NCBI GenBank assembly: GCA_964247295.1
Contig: CAXTTV010000041.1
Location: 1 to 28,688 of the forward strand
DNA length: 28,688 bases
Source: CAXTTV01 sp964247295
Lineage (GTDB): Bacteria > Chloroflexota > Ktedonobacteria > Ktedonobacterales > Ktedonobacteraceae
Direction of reading: 5' to 3'
In this document: piece by piece, positions 1-7,522 of the stretch
Position numbering within the stretch: the first letter of the stretch is position 1
Layout of the letters: each line of letters begins with the position of its first letter
Position numbers and translations under genes: made by a program
The notes under the pieces: model-generated
Told to the model about the DNA's origin: nothing
The model's database searches: none
What the model saw: only the letters and a program-made list of their open reading frames with translations

Positions 1-465
1 GAGTTTCCCTTTCCCTTTGCGGCGGGGCGGGGCGGGAGGAGCAGGTGGGACAGGGCTACTCATGGGCTGTTCTTGATAAATGTTGTAAAACCCAACTGGA
101 TCAGAAGCGACATTTGTGCTATCCGCGTAAGTATAATACGGGAGGCCCGTAGGCTGCTGATCAAAGGGGGCAATTGCTTGCGGCTCTTCGTAGGGGGCGA
201 AAGGTTGCTGAAGCTGCGAAGTATAAGGATTGTTGATACTTCCCCCCGAAATAGCCTGTAAATTATTGCGCGATTGTCGCATCAGTTCGGTCTCATAGCT
301 CTGCCTGGCAGCCGTACCCATCTGCTGCGGTGGAATATTGAGGGTAGCGTCATTAGGATGGATCTCCTCTACCTGATCCTGCCCCTTTTCAATCAGTGAT
401 CCACAACGTGGACAATGAATATCATTAGGTCCCACCTGAAGGCCGCATCGGCTACAGAATAACAT
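1..465 (-). CDS. Zinc-ribbon domain protein, N-terminal part (runs off window)
   Basis: An open frame without a stop runs from the ATG at 465 to the left edge, 155 codons. Residues 4-7 and 18-21 form two CxxC knuckles (CSRCG and CPRCG), a zinc ribbon at the very N-terminus. After it comes a Gln/Pro/Tyr-rich, low-complexity linker, ending in a Pro/Ala run followed by RRKGKGK at the window edge. That basic end often precedes a membrane segment in proteins of this layout, but the rest lies outside the window. A ribosome site (GAAAGGA) sits about 8 bases before the ATG. A second zinc-ribbon protein, at 7523-8224, has a similar N-terminus and a membrane helix. The function is unknown; a membrane-anchored or regulatory role is only a guess. 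Confidence 0.75.
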   Translation of the reverse strand, partial: MLFCSRCGLQVGPNDIHCPRCGSLIEKGQDQVEEIHPNDATLNIPPQQMGTAARQSYETELMRQSRNNLQAISGGSINNPYTSQLQQPFAPYEEPQAIAPFDQQPTGLPYYTYADSTNVASDPVGFYNIYQEQPMSSPVPPAPPAPPRRKGKGKL

Positions 466-652
466 GGCATTAGTCCTTTCTCTATTATCTATGTTTTCAG
501 TCCTTGCGGCCTGTGAGCATTAGTAGATGAATGAGTCAAAGATAATGAAGCTTATCAAAAAGTATATGTTGTGGATTAATCTACCGCTTAATATAAACAA
601 CGTTCCAGAGCTTTAATGGGTTACTCTTGTCCCACCTGTCTTTCTAATAAAC

Positions 653-664
653 GCGCTATAGCGC
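653..664. repeat. 12-base perfect palindrome upstream of the uvrC-like gene
   Basis: GCGCTATAGCGC reads the same on both strands. It lies about 14 bases before the -35 of the promoter I propose for the DnaQ/UvrC gene, between two divergent genes. It could be a regulator half-site pair or chance. Confidence 0.3.
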
Positions 665-677
665 TAATTATTTGTGC

Positions 678-706
678 TTGTCTTTTCGCGTGAGGCATGC
701 TATTTT
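678..706 (+). promoter_or_regulatory. Promoter of DnaQ-UvrC fusion gene
   Basis: A -35 TTGTCT (678-683), a 17-base spacer and a -10 TATTTT (701-706) preceded by TGC (extended -10) give a start of transcription near 713, about 36 bases before the chosen ATG. This promoter lies inside the longest possible reading frame (GTG at 674), which argues against that upstream start. Confidence 0.5.
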
Positions 707-748
707 TTGTACATACGATCTAACAGGTACTTATGTTACAGGAAAGAG

Positions 749-2818
749 ATGTGTATGTCGCTGGAGGATGGGAACGATGTTGCTCCCCGAGGCGCTTTGC
801 TGCGACGCGCCCACGAGCTTTTAAAGTCTGCTGGCCGACCGGTCTCGGAGACTGCCTTGCTGGAACACCTCTATGGTGTCCACTCCGAGACGGGCAATCA
901 GGCTCTCTGGCTGACACTGTTGCGACAGTTGCTGAAAAGCTCTCCTCTTTTTGAGTCAATTGAGTCACAATCCTGGTCTCTGACCTCCTGGCGGGTGACA
1001 AATCGCTCTCTCGATGAGATCGATTTTGTGGTGATCGATACCGAGACGACGGGGGCCCGCCCCGGTCCTGATCGCGTGATCGAGCTGGCCGGTGTGCATG
1101 TGCGTGGCGGCCAATTGCTTGAGTCTTTTCAAAGCTTGATCCATCCCCGACGCTCACTTCCTTCCTTTATTGTCCAGTTCACAGGGATACAGCCCGAGAT
1201 GCTGACCGATGCGCCACCTGCCGAGGAGGTTCTCCCAGCTTTTCTCACGTTTATTGAGGGCTCTATTCTCGTGGGCCACAATATTAGCTTTGATCTTTCT
1301 TTTCTATCGTATGAGGCCCAACTGGCTGGCTATGGTTTCCCTTTAGAGGGACTGGATACGATTATGCTGGCCCGGCGGCTGGTTCCCGATCTTCGCCGTT
1401 TTAAACTGGATCTGGTCGCCAATCATCTTGGGATCTCGGTGGTGGATCGCCACCGCGCCCTGGGTGATGCGACGGTGACCGCCGAGGTGTTTGTGGAGAT
1501 GCTGACCAGGGCCAGAGCTCAGGGGATTGAGACGCTGGGACATCTTCAGCGTCGTCTGCAATTGCCAGTTGCCTGGTCTGGCGATATTAAAGGGCAGTTA
1601 CGCGGCAAGAAGCAGGATCTGGTTCGGGCTGATGGCAAGCTGGGATCACAGTCCTACGCTCCTTCGCGCCCTACTGGGAGCCTTTTTTTGAATCAGGCAT
1701 GGCGACGTGACTTTCCCAATGAGCCGGGCGTCTATCTGATGAAGGATGAACATAGTCAGGTGCTTTATGTTGGCAAGGCGAAATGTCTAAAGGAGCGTCT
1801 GGCATCGTACTATCATCAGCCGCTGGGGTATACCCGCAAGATGGATAACCTGCTGCCAAATGTAAAGGAGATTGAGACACGGGTTCTGGGATCTGAGCTG
1901 GAGGCGCTGCTGGTGGAGTCGCAATTGATTAAGCAGTTGCAGCCTCCGTACAATACTTTGTTGCGCGACTACGATGAGTATCCCTTTATTAAAGTAGATG
2001 TCCAGCATGCCTTCCCCAGAGTCTATGCGACCCGCGAGGTCGCGGCTGATGGCGCGCGCTACTTTGGACCGTTTCGCAGTCGACGGCTAGTGCAGATTAC
2101 CCTGGAGCTGATTGAAAAGCTTTTCCCGGTTCGGACCTGTACCCGCGCCCTGCCTCCCGCCGCCGATCCATCTACTCCCTGTCTGCGCTATCACTTGAAG
2201 CGTTGTTCAGCTCCCTGTCTGGGGGATGCGGATCAGCAGAGCTATCACGCGATGATTGAGCAGGTCTGCGCTTTCCTGGGTGGGGAGCGCGGCGATCTTT
2301 TGGATCGGTTGCGTCAACAGATGCAGATTGCCGCCGAGCACCTGAACTTTGAACGGGCTGCCGCGATCCGTGATACTCTACGTAGTGTTGATGAGGTGCT
2401 GGTTGGTCAGCAATTAATGTCGGGAGCGGTTGAGGCCAATAATCTTTTGATCGTGTATCCCTCTGCTCGCGCGGGGTATAATGAGCTTTTTCTGATCAGA
2501 CACGGTCGGTTGGTAGATCAGCGGGCGGTCGTTCAGGAGCAGCAGGCATTTGAAGGGGTAGCGTTAAATCTTTTGGAGAAAGCAGCTCATCTAGGAACGC
2601 CGCCCAGTATTGTAGGGAAGGCCGAGGTAGACCAAATTACGATTATTAGCCGCTGGATTCATCGACATAGCGAGGAGTATGGGCGGGCATTCTTTCCCTT
2701 CTCTCAGGCTCTCGCAGCCGACGAAGCCCGACATTTCACATCCTCTTTATGGCAAAAGGTCGCCAGAGCTCAAAGCTCATTTGCTGATCCCTGTCTTCAA
2801 GATCGGCGGGAACCATAA
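749..2818 (+). CDS. DEDDh 3'-5' exonuclease fused to UvrC-like GIY-YIG nuclease
   Basis: The product is about 689 aa. After a short helical N-terminus comes a DnaQ-type exonuclease: D97/E99 in IDTETTG, D182 in GHNISFD, H235 and D240 in HRALGD (the DEDDh set). Next is a GIY-YIG domain: GVY at 327-329, YVG at 340-342, then KAKCLKERL. Four cysteines (464, 478, 486, 490) are spaced like the Fe-S cysteines of UvrC. A UVR helix pair (NFERAAAIRDTL, 533-544), which in UvrC contacts UvrB, follows. The RNase H-like 5'-incision domain and HhH tail of true UvrC are absent, so by homology it can nick only on one side, as Cho does. Such fusions are known in actinobacteria. A DNA repair role is likely. An ATG at 755 is an alternative start; AGGA at 740-743 fits 749 slightly better. 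Confidence 0.9.
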   Translation: MCMSLEDGNDVAPRGALLRRAHELLKSAGRPVSETALLEHLYGVHSETGNQALWLTLLRQLLKSSPLFESIESQSWSLTSWRVTNRSLDEIDFVVIDTETTGARPGPDRVIELAGVHVRGGQLLESFQSLIHPRRSLPSFIVQFTGIQPEMLTDAPPAEEVLPAFLTFIEGSILVGHNISFDLSFLSYEAQLAGYGFPLEGLDTIMLARRLVPDLRRFKLDLVANHLGISVVDRHRALGDATVTAEVFVEMLTRARAQGIETLGHLQRRLQLPVAWSGDIKGQLRGKKQDLVRADGKLGSQSYAPSRPTGSLFLNQAWRRDFPNEPGVYLMKDEHSQVLYVGKAKCLKERLASYYHQPLGYTRKMDNLLPNVKEIETRVLGSELEALLVESQLIKQLQPPYNTLLRDYDEYPFIKVDVQHAFPRVYATREVAADGARYFGPFRSRRLVQITLELIEKLFPVRTCTRALPPAADPSTPCLRYHLKRCSAPCLGDADQQSYHAMIEQVCAFLGGERGDLLDRLRQQMQIAAEHLNFERAAAIRDTLRSVDEVLVGQQLMSGAVEANNLLIVYPSARAGYNELFLIRHGRLVDQRAVVQEQQAFEGVALNLLEKAAHLGTPPSIVGKAEVDQITIISRWIHRHSEEYGRAFFPFSQALAADEARHFTSSLWQKVARAQSSFADPCLQDRREP

Positions 2819-2889
2819 GCGCAATCGGGATATATTTGTATCTTTTCGGATCATCTCTCGAAAATGTATTTTTTTTAGGAAGGATTCTG

Positions 2890-3366
2890 ATGTCTACTTT
2901 ATCTACTCTTACCGAGGAACTGGCGAAATCGCGAGCAACTTTAAAGGGCTCGTTCCAGGGGATACCGGTGACTTTGCTTGAGAAGCCTAATGTGATTGGC
3001 TCCTGGTCTGTAAAAAATGTGCTGGCTCACATCGCGGCCTGGGAATTATTGATTGTCGAGACGCTTCCCGAACGTCTCCGCACGGGCAAAGCTCCCGATG
3101 CTTTCATGCAGGCAACCGCTGATCAGGATGCCTGGAACGCTGAGCAGGTGGAGGACCGCGAGCTTTACACGTTTGTTGAGCAAGTAGAGGAGTTGGGGCA
3201 AACGCGTCAGCAATTAATGGACCTGCTTCAGGATCTTGGAGAGGAGCAGATCGCGGCTCCGGTCCCATGGGCCTTTGAGGGCACCCTTGCCGAGTATCTG
3301 ATTCAGGCTCTTAATGATCATGACGATGAGCATCGCGAGAAGATCACCAGGGCTCTCCAAAAATAA
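2890..3366 (+). CDS. DinB/ClbS-like four-helix bundle protein
   Basis: This is a 158-aa soluble protein. It has the DinB-superfamily pattern: a first helix, then SWSVKNVLAHIAAWE with a histidine, and a late NDHDDEHREKI helix carrying two more histidines, which together could bind one metal ion. The length fits the family, which includes ClbS/DfsB and the thiol-dependent transferases. The ATG at 2890 is chosen over the longer frame because AGGAAGGA (2877-2884) is well placed. The gene follows the DnaQ-UvrC fusion by 71 bases and may be co-transcribed with it. Family members are often stress or damage induced; the substrate here cannot be told. Confidence 0.75.
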   Translation: MSTLSTLTEELAKSRATLKGSFQGIPVTLLEKPNVIGSWSVKNVLAHIAAWELLIVETLPERLRTGKAPDAFMQATADQDAWNAEQVEDRELYTFVEQVEELGQTRQQLMDLLQDLGEEQIAAPVPWAFEGTLAEYLIQALNDHDDEHREKITRALQK

Positions 3367-3379
3367 AGCTGCGATGCAA

Positions 3380-3401
3380 GATTGCTTCGCGGAAAGCAAT
3401 C
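3380..3401 (+). terminator. Possible weak terminator hairpin after DinB-like gene
   Basis: GATTGCTT (3380-3387) pairs with AAGCAATC (3394-3401) across a 6-base loop, just after the stop of the DinB-like gene. The following sequence is only modestly T-rich, so termination may be partial. Confidence 0.35.
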
Positions 3402-3454
3402 GCTTATTATAGAAAAGTTCTCAAACACATGGTTTTTTATTTGAGGGAGCAAGC

Positions 3455-4045
3455 ATGTTACTTTCGGACAAGCGAATTGTGGAAGAGGTAAAGACTGGCA
3501 ATATTGTGATAGAGCCATTCGATGAGAGGCAACTGGGAACGAATTCCTATGACTGCCGATTAGGGGAGTGGTATTTTCAGGGTGATGCCAACATTGAGGC
3601 GATGAGCCTGGAGAATCCTGAGGATGTGCGACTCTATTGGGGGCAGCCGCGACAGGCCACCACCCGGAGAATGGCGATCCGACCGGGGACGACGATTCTC
3701 GCGCATACCCAGGAGGTCATTGGGGGGCACAACGGCTATCTCGCGAAGATGTATTCTCGGAGCACGGTCGCGCGTTCAGGCCTCTCTGTCTGTCGTTGTG
3801 CCGGTGTCGGAGATGTAGGCTATATCGGTCATTGGACGATGGAGATCAGCAATCACACCCAGACTACAATCTGGGTGCCGGTCGGGTTCCGCATCTGTCA
3901 GCTCACCTTTGAATATGTGGGTGAGACACTTAAGGAATATCGTGGCAAATATGGTCGGGATGCAAAGGAATGGACCCCAGAGGATATGTTACCTAAGCCC
4001 TATCTTGATTGGGATCATGATCTCTATCGTACGTATGGAAAATAA
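3455..4045 (+). CDS. dcd: dCTP deaminase
   Basis: The 196-aa product matches the dCTP deaminase/dUTPase fold family. It opens with MLLSDKRI and has GTNSYDCRLG near residue 28. The core SRSTVARSGLSV (101-112) leads to HWTMEISN, whose Glu130 sits where the family's general-base glutamate is found. It would turn dCTP into dUTP (dUMP if bifunctional, which cannot be judged here), feeding dTMP synthesis. The region around 113-125 (CRCAGVGDVGYIG) is more divergent than in typical Dcd. GAGGGAG at 3443-3449 supports the start. It lies only 3 bases before tmk, so the two form an obvious thymidine-nucleotide operon. Confidence 0.88.
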   Translation: MLLSDKRIVEEVKTGNIVIEPFDERQLGTNSYDCRLGEWYFQGDANIEAMSLENPEDVRLYWGQPRQATTRRMAIRPGTTILAHTQEVIGGHNGYLAKMYSRSTVARSGLSVCRCAGVGDVGYIGHWTMEISNHTQTTIWVPVGFRICQLTFEYVGETLKEYRGKYGRDAKEWTPEDMLPKPYLDWDHDLYRTYGK

Positions 4046-4048
4046 TCT

Positions 4049-4693
4049 ATGAGAGGGCGTTTGATTTCTTTTGAGGGGCTGGATGGATCTGGCAAGACGA
4101 CGCAGATGGATCTGCTGGAGCAATGGCTGATTCAAGAGCAGATTCCCTATCTGCGTACGCGAGAGCCGGGGGGCACGCCGCTGGGACTTGAGATCCGTCG
4201 GCTCCTGCTGGATCGGCCAGAATTAGATGTTTCGCCCCTGGCTGAGGCTTTTCTTTTTCAGGCGGACCGGGCGCAACATTTCGCGCGGGTTGTGGTTCCG
4301 GCTCTCGTCGAGGGACGGCTGGTCCTGACAGATCGTTGTTTTGATGCCAGCATTGCCTATCAGGGGTACGCGAGAGGCCTGGGACCGGCGATGATCCGTG
4401 AACTTTCGCGACTGGCGACGGGGCAGCGCTCGCCAGATCTTACGCTTCTGCTGGACATAGAGGCCTCTCAAGTGGTTTCAAGGACCGGGCAGCGGACCCT
4501 TAACGACGGAAGTGAGCCCAACCGGCTGGACTCAGAGTCCGAACGCTTTTTTCAACAGGTGCGTGGAGCCTTTTTAGATCTGGCACGTGCCGAGCCAGAG
4601 CGGATCAAAGTAATTGATGCGGCCCGGTCGATTGAGCAGGTGCAGCAGGATATTATAGCGTGGGTGAGTCGTCTGCTGGAATCAGATCGCTAA
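4049..4693 (+). CDS. tmk: Thymidylate kinase
   Basis: The 214-aa product has the P-loop GLDGSGKTT (10-18), the TREPGGTPLG substrate motif, DRCFDASIAYQGYARG, and an Arg-containing LID region (SRTGQRTLND). These are the standard dTMP kinase signatures, so it phosphorylates dTMP to dTDP in the cytoplasm. The start is 3 bases after the dcd stop, implying translational coupling; the dcd 3' end provides no strong SD. The stop codon overlaps the stop of the convergent TPR gene by 4 bases, so there is no room for a terminator between them. Confidence 0.95.
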   Translation: MRGRLISFEGLDGSGKTTQMDLLEQWLIQEQIPYLRTREPGGTPLGLEIRRLLLDRPELDVSPLAEAFLFQADRAQHFARVVVPALVEGRLVLTDRCFDASIAYQGYARGLGPAMIRELSRLATGQRSPDLTLLLDIEASQVVSRTGQRTLNDGSEPNRLDSESERFFQQVRGAFLDLARAEPERIKVIDAARSIEQVQQDIIAWVSRLLESDR

Positions 4694-5079
4694 AGCATCT
4701 CCAGGCGCTGGCGTCGTCTCTGAGCCTCAAAATAGTCTGGATCAAACTTCAGGGCCTGTTCAACGGCGGCCAGCGCCTCAGCTTTCTTCCCAAGTATCCC
4801 CAGGACCCAGGCCTTGCCATCCCAGGCGGCGGCGTAATCAGATCTCAAGTGTAATGCCCGTTCAAAGTTCTCAAGGGCCTGAGCATAGTCTGCATTCATC
4901 GCCAGGAATGTTCCCCTGGCATACCAGATCTCACTGTTTTGATCGTCGAGTTGTAGAGCGCGTTCAATAGCCGCCAGCGCCTCCTGATAACGAATCGTAT
5001 TCGCTAGGTGATGGCTGCGTTGTAGCCAGAAATCAGCCAAATCTTTGCGTGCCTGATCTTGTTCTTTTTCTTGTTCCAT
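4690..5079 (-). CDS. Small TPR-repeat protein
   Basis: This 129-aa protein consists almost entirely of three tetratricopeptide repeats. The repeats are recognised by the spaced pattern W/Y-x2-R/G-Y-x2-A-x3-E-x-A-L-x-L-x-P/D, for example YQEALAAIERALQL and YAQALENFERALHL. A charged Glu/Gln-rich N-terminal helix precedes them. There is no signal peptide or membrane segment, so it is probably a cytoplasmic scaffold for protein-protein contacts. Its partner is unknown. It is convergent with tmk and shares 4 bases with it. The ribosome site is weak: AAAGGA lies about 13 bases upstream. Confidence 0.8.
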   Translation of the reverse strand: MEQEKEQDQARKDLADFWLQRSHHLANTIRYQEALAAIERALQLDDQNSEIWYARGTFLAMNADYAQALENFERALHLRSDYAAAWDGKAWVLGILGKKAEALAAVEQALKFDPDYFEAQRRRQRLEML

Positions 5080-5194
5080 CTATCGTTTTTATTCCTTTGA
5101 GCATCAATGTATATAATAGGATTCTTGATATACAATGAAGAACAACCTTATGGTTTAGGATATCATGCCTTGTTGCCTGAAAGGATGCAAGATC

Positions 5195-5896
5195 ATGGAA
5201 AAACAGATCTCCTCAGAGATCCTACAGGAGATGCAGGACTATTATCGGGCCCGAGCAGGCGAATATAATCAGTGGTTTTATCGTCAGGGGCGTTTTGATC
5301 TTGGTGAGCAAGGAAATGCTCATTGGAATGCTGAGGTCGCCGATCTTTTCAAGCATCTTAAGCACCAGAATCTGACCGGCGATGTATTGGAGCTCGCTCC
5401 CGGCACCGGGATCTGGACTGAGCAATTGTTGAAGACTGCTACAACAGTTACTGCTGTAGATGCTTCTCAGGAGATGCTCGCAATTAACCATGCTCGTCTT
5501 GGGAGTGAGCGCGTGTCCTACGTTCAAGCGGACCTGTTTCAATGGCAGCCGAACCGTACCTATGACGCTGTCTGCTTCTGTTTTTGGATCTCCCATGTTC
5601 CACTGGATCGCCTGGATAGCTTTTTAAGCATGGTTGCCTCAGCCTTGAAGCCAGGAGGGAAAGTCTTTTTTGTTGACAGCCAGCCTAAGCCAAATGATAC
5701 CACATCGGATCAGCCCCTGCTTGATAAAGATCAACAGGTTATAACCAGGATATTGAACGATGGTCGAACATTCCAGATCATCAAAAATTTCTATGATCCT
5801 CAGGATTTGACCTCCCGCTTTTCCAGGGCCCATCTACAGATGACGGTGCAAGAGAAACCCAACTTTTTTATCTATGGATCTGGGAAACGCGTCTAA
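5195..5896 (+). CDS. Class I SAM-dependent methyltransferase
   Basis: The product is 233 aa. The SAM-binding fold shows motif I LELAPGTGIWTEQL, followed by the acidic end of strand 2 in VTAVDASQEML. Further along are VSYVQADLFQW and LKPGGKVFFVD, the usual later strands of a Rossmann-like methyltransferase. The N-terminal MQDYYRARAGEYNQWFYRQGRFD resembles a substrate-capping segment seen in small-molecule methyltransferases. The ATG at 5195 is preferred because AAGGA is 9 bases upstream. An ATG at 5165 would add ten residues (Cys-rich, unlike the family) and cannot be excluded. The substrate is unknown. Confidence 0.82.
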   Translation: MEKQISSEILQEMQDYYRARAGEYNQWFYRQGRFDLGEQGNAHWNAEVADLFKHLKHQNLTGDVLELAPGTGIWTEQLLKTATTVTAVDASQEMLAINHARLGSERVSYVQADLFQWQPNRTYDAVCFCFWISHVPLDRLDSFLSMVASALKPGGKVFFVDSQPKPNDTTSDQPLLDKDQQVITRILNDGRTFQIIKNFYDPQDLTSRFSRAHLQMTVQEKPNFFIYGSGKRV

Positions 5897-6010
5897 GTAA
5901 GCAAAGGATGTCTAGGATAATTGTATAAGGGCTGGACATCTTCAATCTATTTTTGTCTTCCTTTTCCTGTGATTTTTGATCTTGAAAGCTCGTTAGAAAG
6001 GCAGAGATTG

Positions 6011-6454
6011 ATGAAACATACTGATAAAAAGCATGTTCTCGTGATTAATGACACTCAGGAGATTCTTGATCTTTTCCGTACGATTTTAGAGGATGAAGGG
6101 GATTATCATGTCACACTTTCCTCTTTTCCATTAAAGGTGAAAGAGGTGGCAGAGCTAAATCCCGATCTTATCATTCTGGATTATATGTTTGGCGAGCAGA
6201 AGCTCGGCTGGCAAATGCTTCAGATGTTGAAAATGTCGCAAGACACCTCGCAAATTCCCATCATTATCTGTACCGTCTCCATTCAGGATGTTCGGGATCA
6301 GGAGGGCTATTTAACCTCCAAAGGTGTTCACGTCGTCTTCAAACCTTTTGATGTGGATGATCTTCTCAGCGCGATCGAGAAATCTTTTCTTTCTCACAAC
6401 CATCTTCTTTCTAACTTTGACAATAATTCACAGAAAGGTGATCACTCAGACTAA
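6011..6454 (+). CDS. Stand-alone response-regulator receiver domain
   Basis: This 147-aa protein is a single CheY-like domain with no output domain. The phosphoacceptor Asp is in PDLIILDYM. The conserved Thr is in IIICTVS and the Lys in VVFKPF. The acidic pair that binds Mg is Asn-Asp (VIND) instead of Asp-Asp. The start at 6011 has AAAGG 9 bases upstream; the longer frame from 5921 encodes an unlikely hydrophobic extension. No histidine kinase lies nearby, so it probably takes phosphate from a kinase elsewhere and acts by protein contact. Confidence 0.85.
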   Translation: MKHTDKKHVLVINDTQEILDLFRTILEDEGDYHVTLSSFPLKVKEVAELNPDLIILDYMFGEQKLGWQMLQMLKMSQDTSQIPIIICTVSIQDVRDQEGYLTSKGVHVVFKPFDVDDLLSAIEKSFLSHNHLLSNFDNNSQKGDHSD

Positions 6455-6535
6455 AAAATCTCACCTGTCAGCGTTATATTAGTATATGCTTGTGTACTTT
6501 GATCCGCGTACCTGATCAGGGGTTGAAGTTGTAGA

Positions 6536-6544
6536 TGTTATAAT
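6536..6544 (+). promoter_or_regulatory. Extended -10 promoter of larE
   Basis: TGT-TATAAT is a perfect extended -10 with no good -35. It predicts a start near 6551, about 30 bases before the larE ATG. Confidence 0.55.
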
Positions 6545-6580
6545 GGGTCATCGTCGCCTATTATACGGAGAAAAAAGAGC

Positions 6581-7447
6581 ATGGTATATCCAACCCCGAC
6601 CAATACAAATGAAAAATTAGATGTCGAGATTCAAGCGAAATATGTACACCTGCAAGAGATTTTGCGCGAGATGGAGTCTGTAATGGTGGCCTACTCCGGT
6701 GGCGTCGATAGCGCCCTCCTCCTGAAGGTCGCTCGCGATGTCTTAGGGGAGAGAGCAATCGGTGCGATCGCCTCCTCGCCGGCCTATGCCCAGGAAGAGA
6801 CCACCGAGGCACTTGAAGCGGCCCGGCAGATGGGGATTCCGGTGATCTCGCTTCAGACCAATGAACTGGAAGATGAGCGCTACACAAAGAACGATTTGAA
6901 CCGTTGCTACTTTTGTAAGACCGAGTTGTTTACCCAGTTGGAGCCGCTGGCCCGTGAGCATCAGGTCCGCTCTATCGCGTATGGTCTGAACCAGGATGAT
7001 CTGGGAGATTTTCGGCCCGGTCAGAAGGCGGCTCGCGAGTTTGGTGTGCGTAGTCCCTTGAAAGAAGCTGGCATGGGCAAAGTGGAGATCCGCGCGCTGG
7101 CGAAATATCTCGGGGTTCCCGTCTGGGATAAGCCGGCGATGGCCTGCTTCTCCTCGCGAATTCCCTACGGCACAAAGGTCGATGTAGAGACGCTTCAAAA
7201 AGTGTACCGGGCGGAAAAGGTGCTACGTAATCTCGGCTTTCGTCAGTTCCGGGTCCGTCATCATGATCAGATAGCCCGGATTGAGGTTGAACGTGGGGAT
7301 ATGCCGCGCCTGCTTGATGAAGAGGTTGGCCGAACAATCGTTGATGAACTCCGCAAAATTGGCTATCTTTATATCACAATGGACCTTTCTGGCTTCCGTA
7401 GTGGTAGTATGAATGAAAGCTTCTTTAAAAAGAAAAAGTCTCAATAG
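6581..7447 (+). CDS. larE: ATP-dependent sacrificial sulfur transferase LarE
   Basis: The product is 288 aa. The PP-loop SGGVDS (39-44) binds ATP. NRCYFCK (C109, C112) and KPAMACFSSR (C189) hold the only three cysteines. C189 is in the place of the LarE cysteine that either donates its sulfur (sacrificial type) or joins an Fe-S cluster. LarE adds sulfur to the pyridinium dicarboxylate precursor of the nickel-pincer (NPN) cofactor of lactate racemase-type enzymes. No larA, larB or larC lies in this window. The weak SD (GGAG about 10 bases upstream) and extended -10 support this start. The neighbouring cysteine desulfurase is also a sulfur enzyme, but a link is only suggestive. Confidence 0.88.
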   Translation: MVYPTPTNTNEKLDVEIQAKYVHLQEILREMESVMVAYSGGVDSALLLKVARDVLGERAIGAIASSPAYAQEETTEALEAARQMGIPVISLQTNELEDERYTKNDLNRCYFCKTELFTQLEPLAREHQVRSIAYGLNQDDLGDFRPGQKAAREFGVRSPLKEAGMGKVEIRALAKYLGVPVWDKPAMACFSSRIPYGTKVDVETLQKVYRAEKVLRNLGFRQFRVRHHDQIARIEVERGDMPRLLDEEVGRTIVDELRKIGYLYITMDLSGFRSGSMNESFFKKKKSQ

Positions 7448-7455
7448 TCCTGAGC

Positions 7456-7489
7456 CGGTACGGCGAAGATTTTCGCTTTGTCCGTATCG
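7456..7489. other. Hairpin between larE and zinc-ribbon gene
   Basis: CGGTACGG (7456-7463) pairs with CCGTATCG (7482-7489) with one G-T pair, and a smaller GCGAA/TTCGC hairpin nests inside. No T-run follows, so terminator function is doubtful; it may attenuate or protect the larE transcript. Confidence 0.3.
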
Positions 7490-7522
7490 AAAAATAGATA
7501 TAGATAGGTATTTGTGATCACT

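Noticed and set aside
674..748. GTG start giving a 714-residue DnaQ-UvrC protein
   Set aside because: The proposed promoter lies inside this extension, the extra residues are not protein-like, and a better ATG with SD lies at 749.
5165..5194. Upstream ATG for the methyltransferase
   Set aside because: It adds a Cys-rich ten-residue stretch unlike the family; the ATG at 5195 has a better-spaced SD. Not fully excluded.
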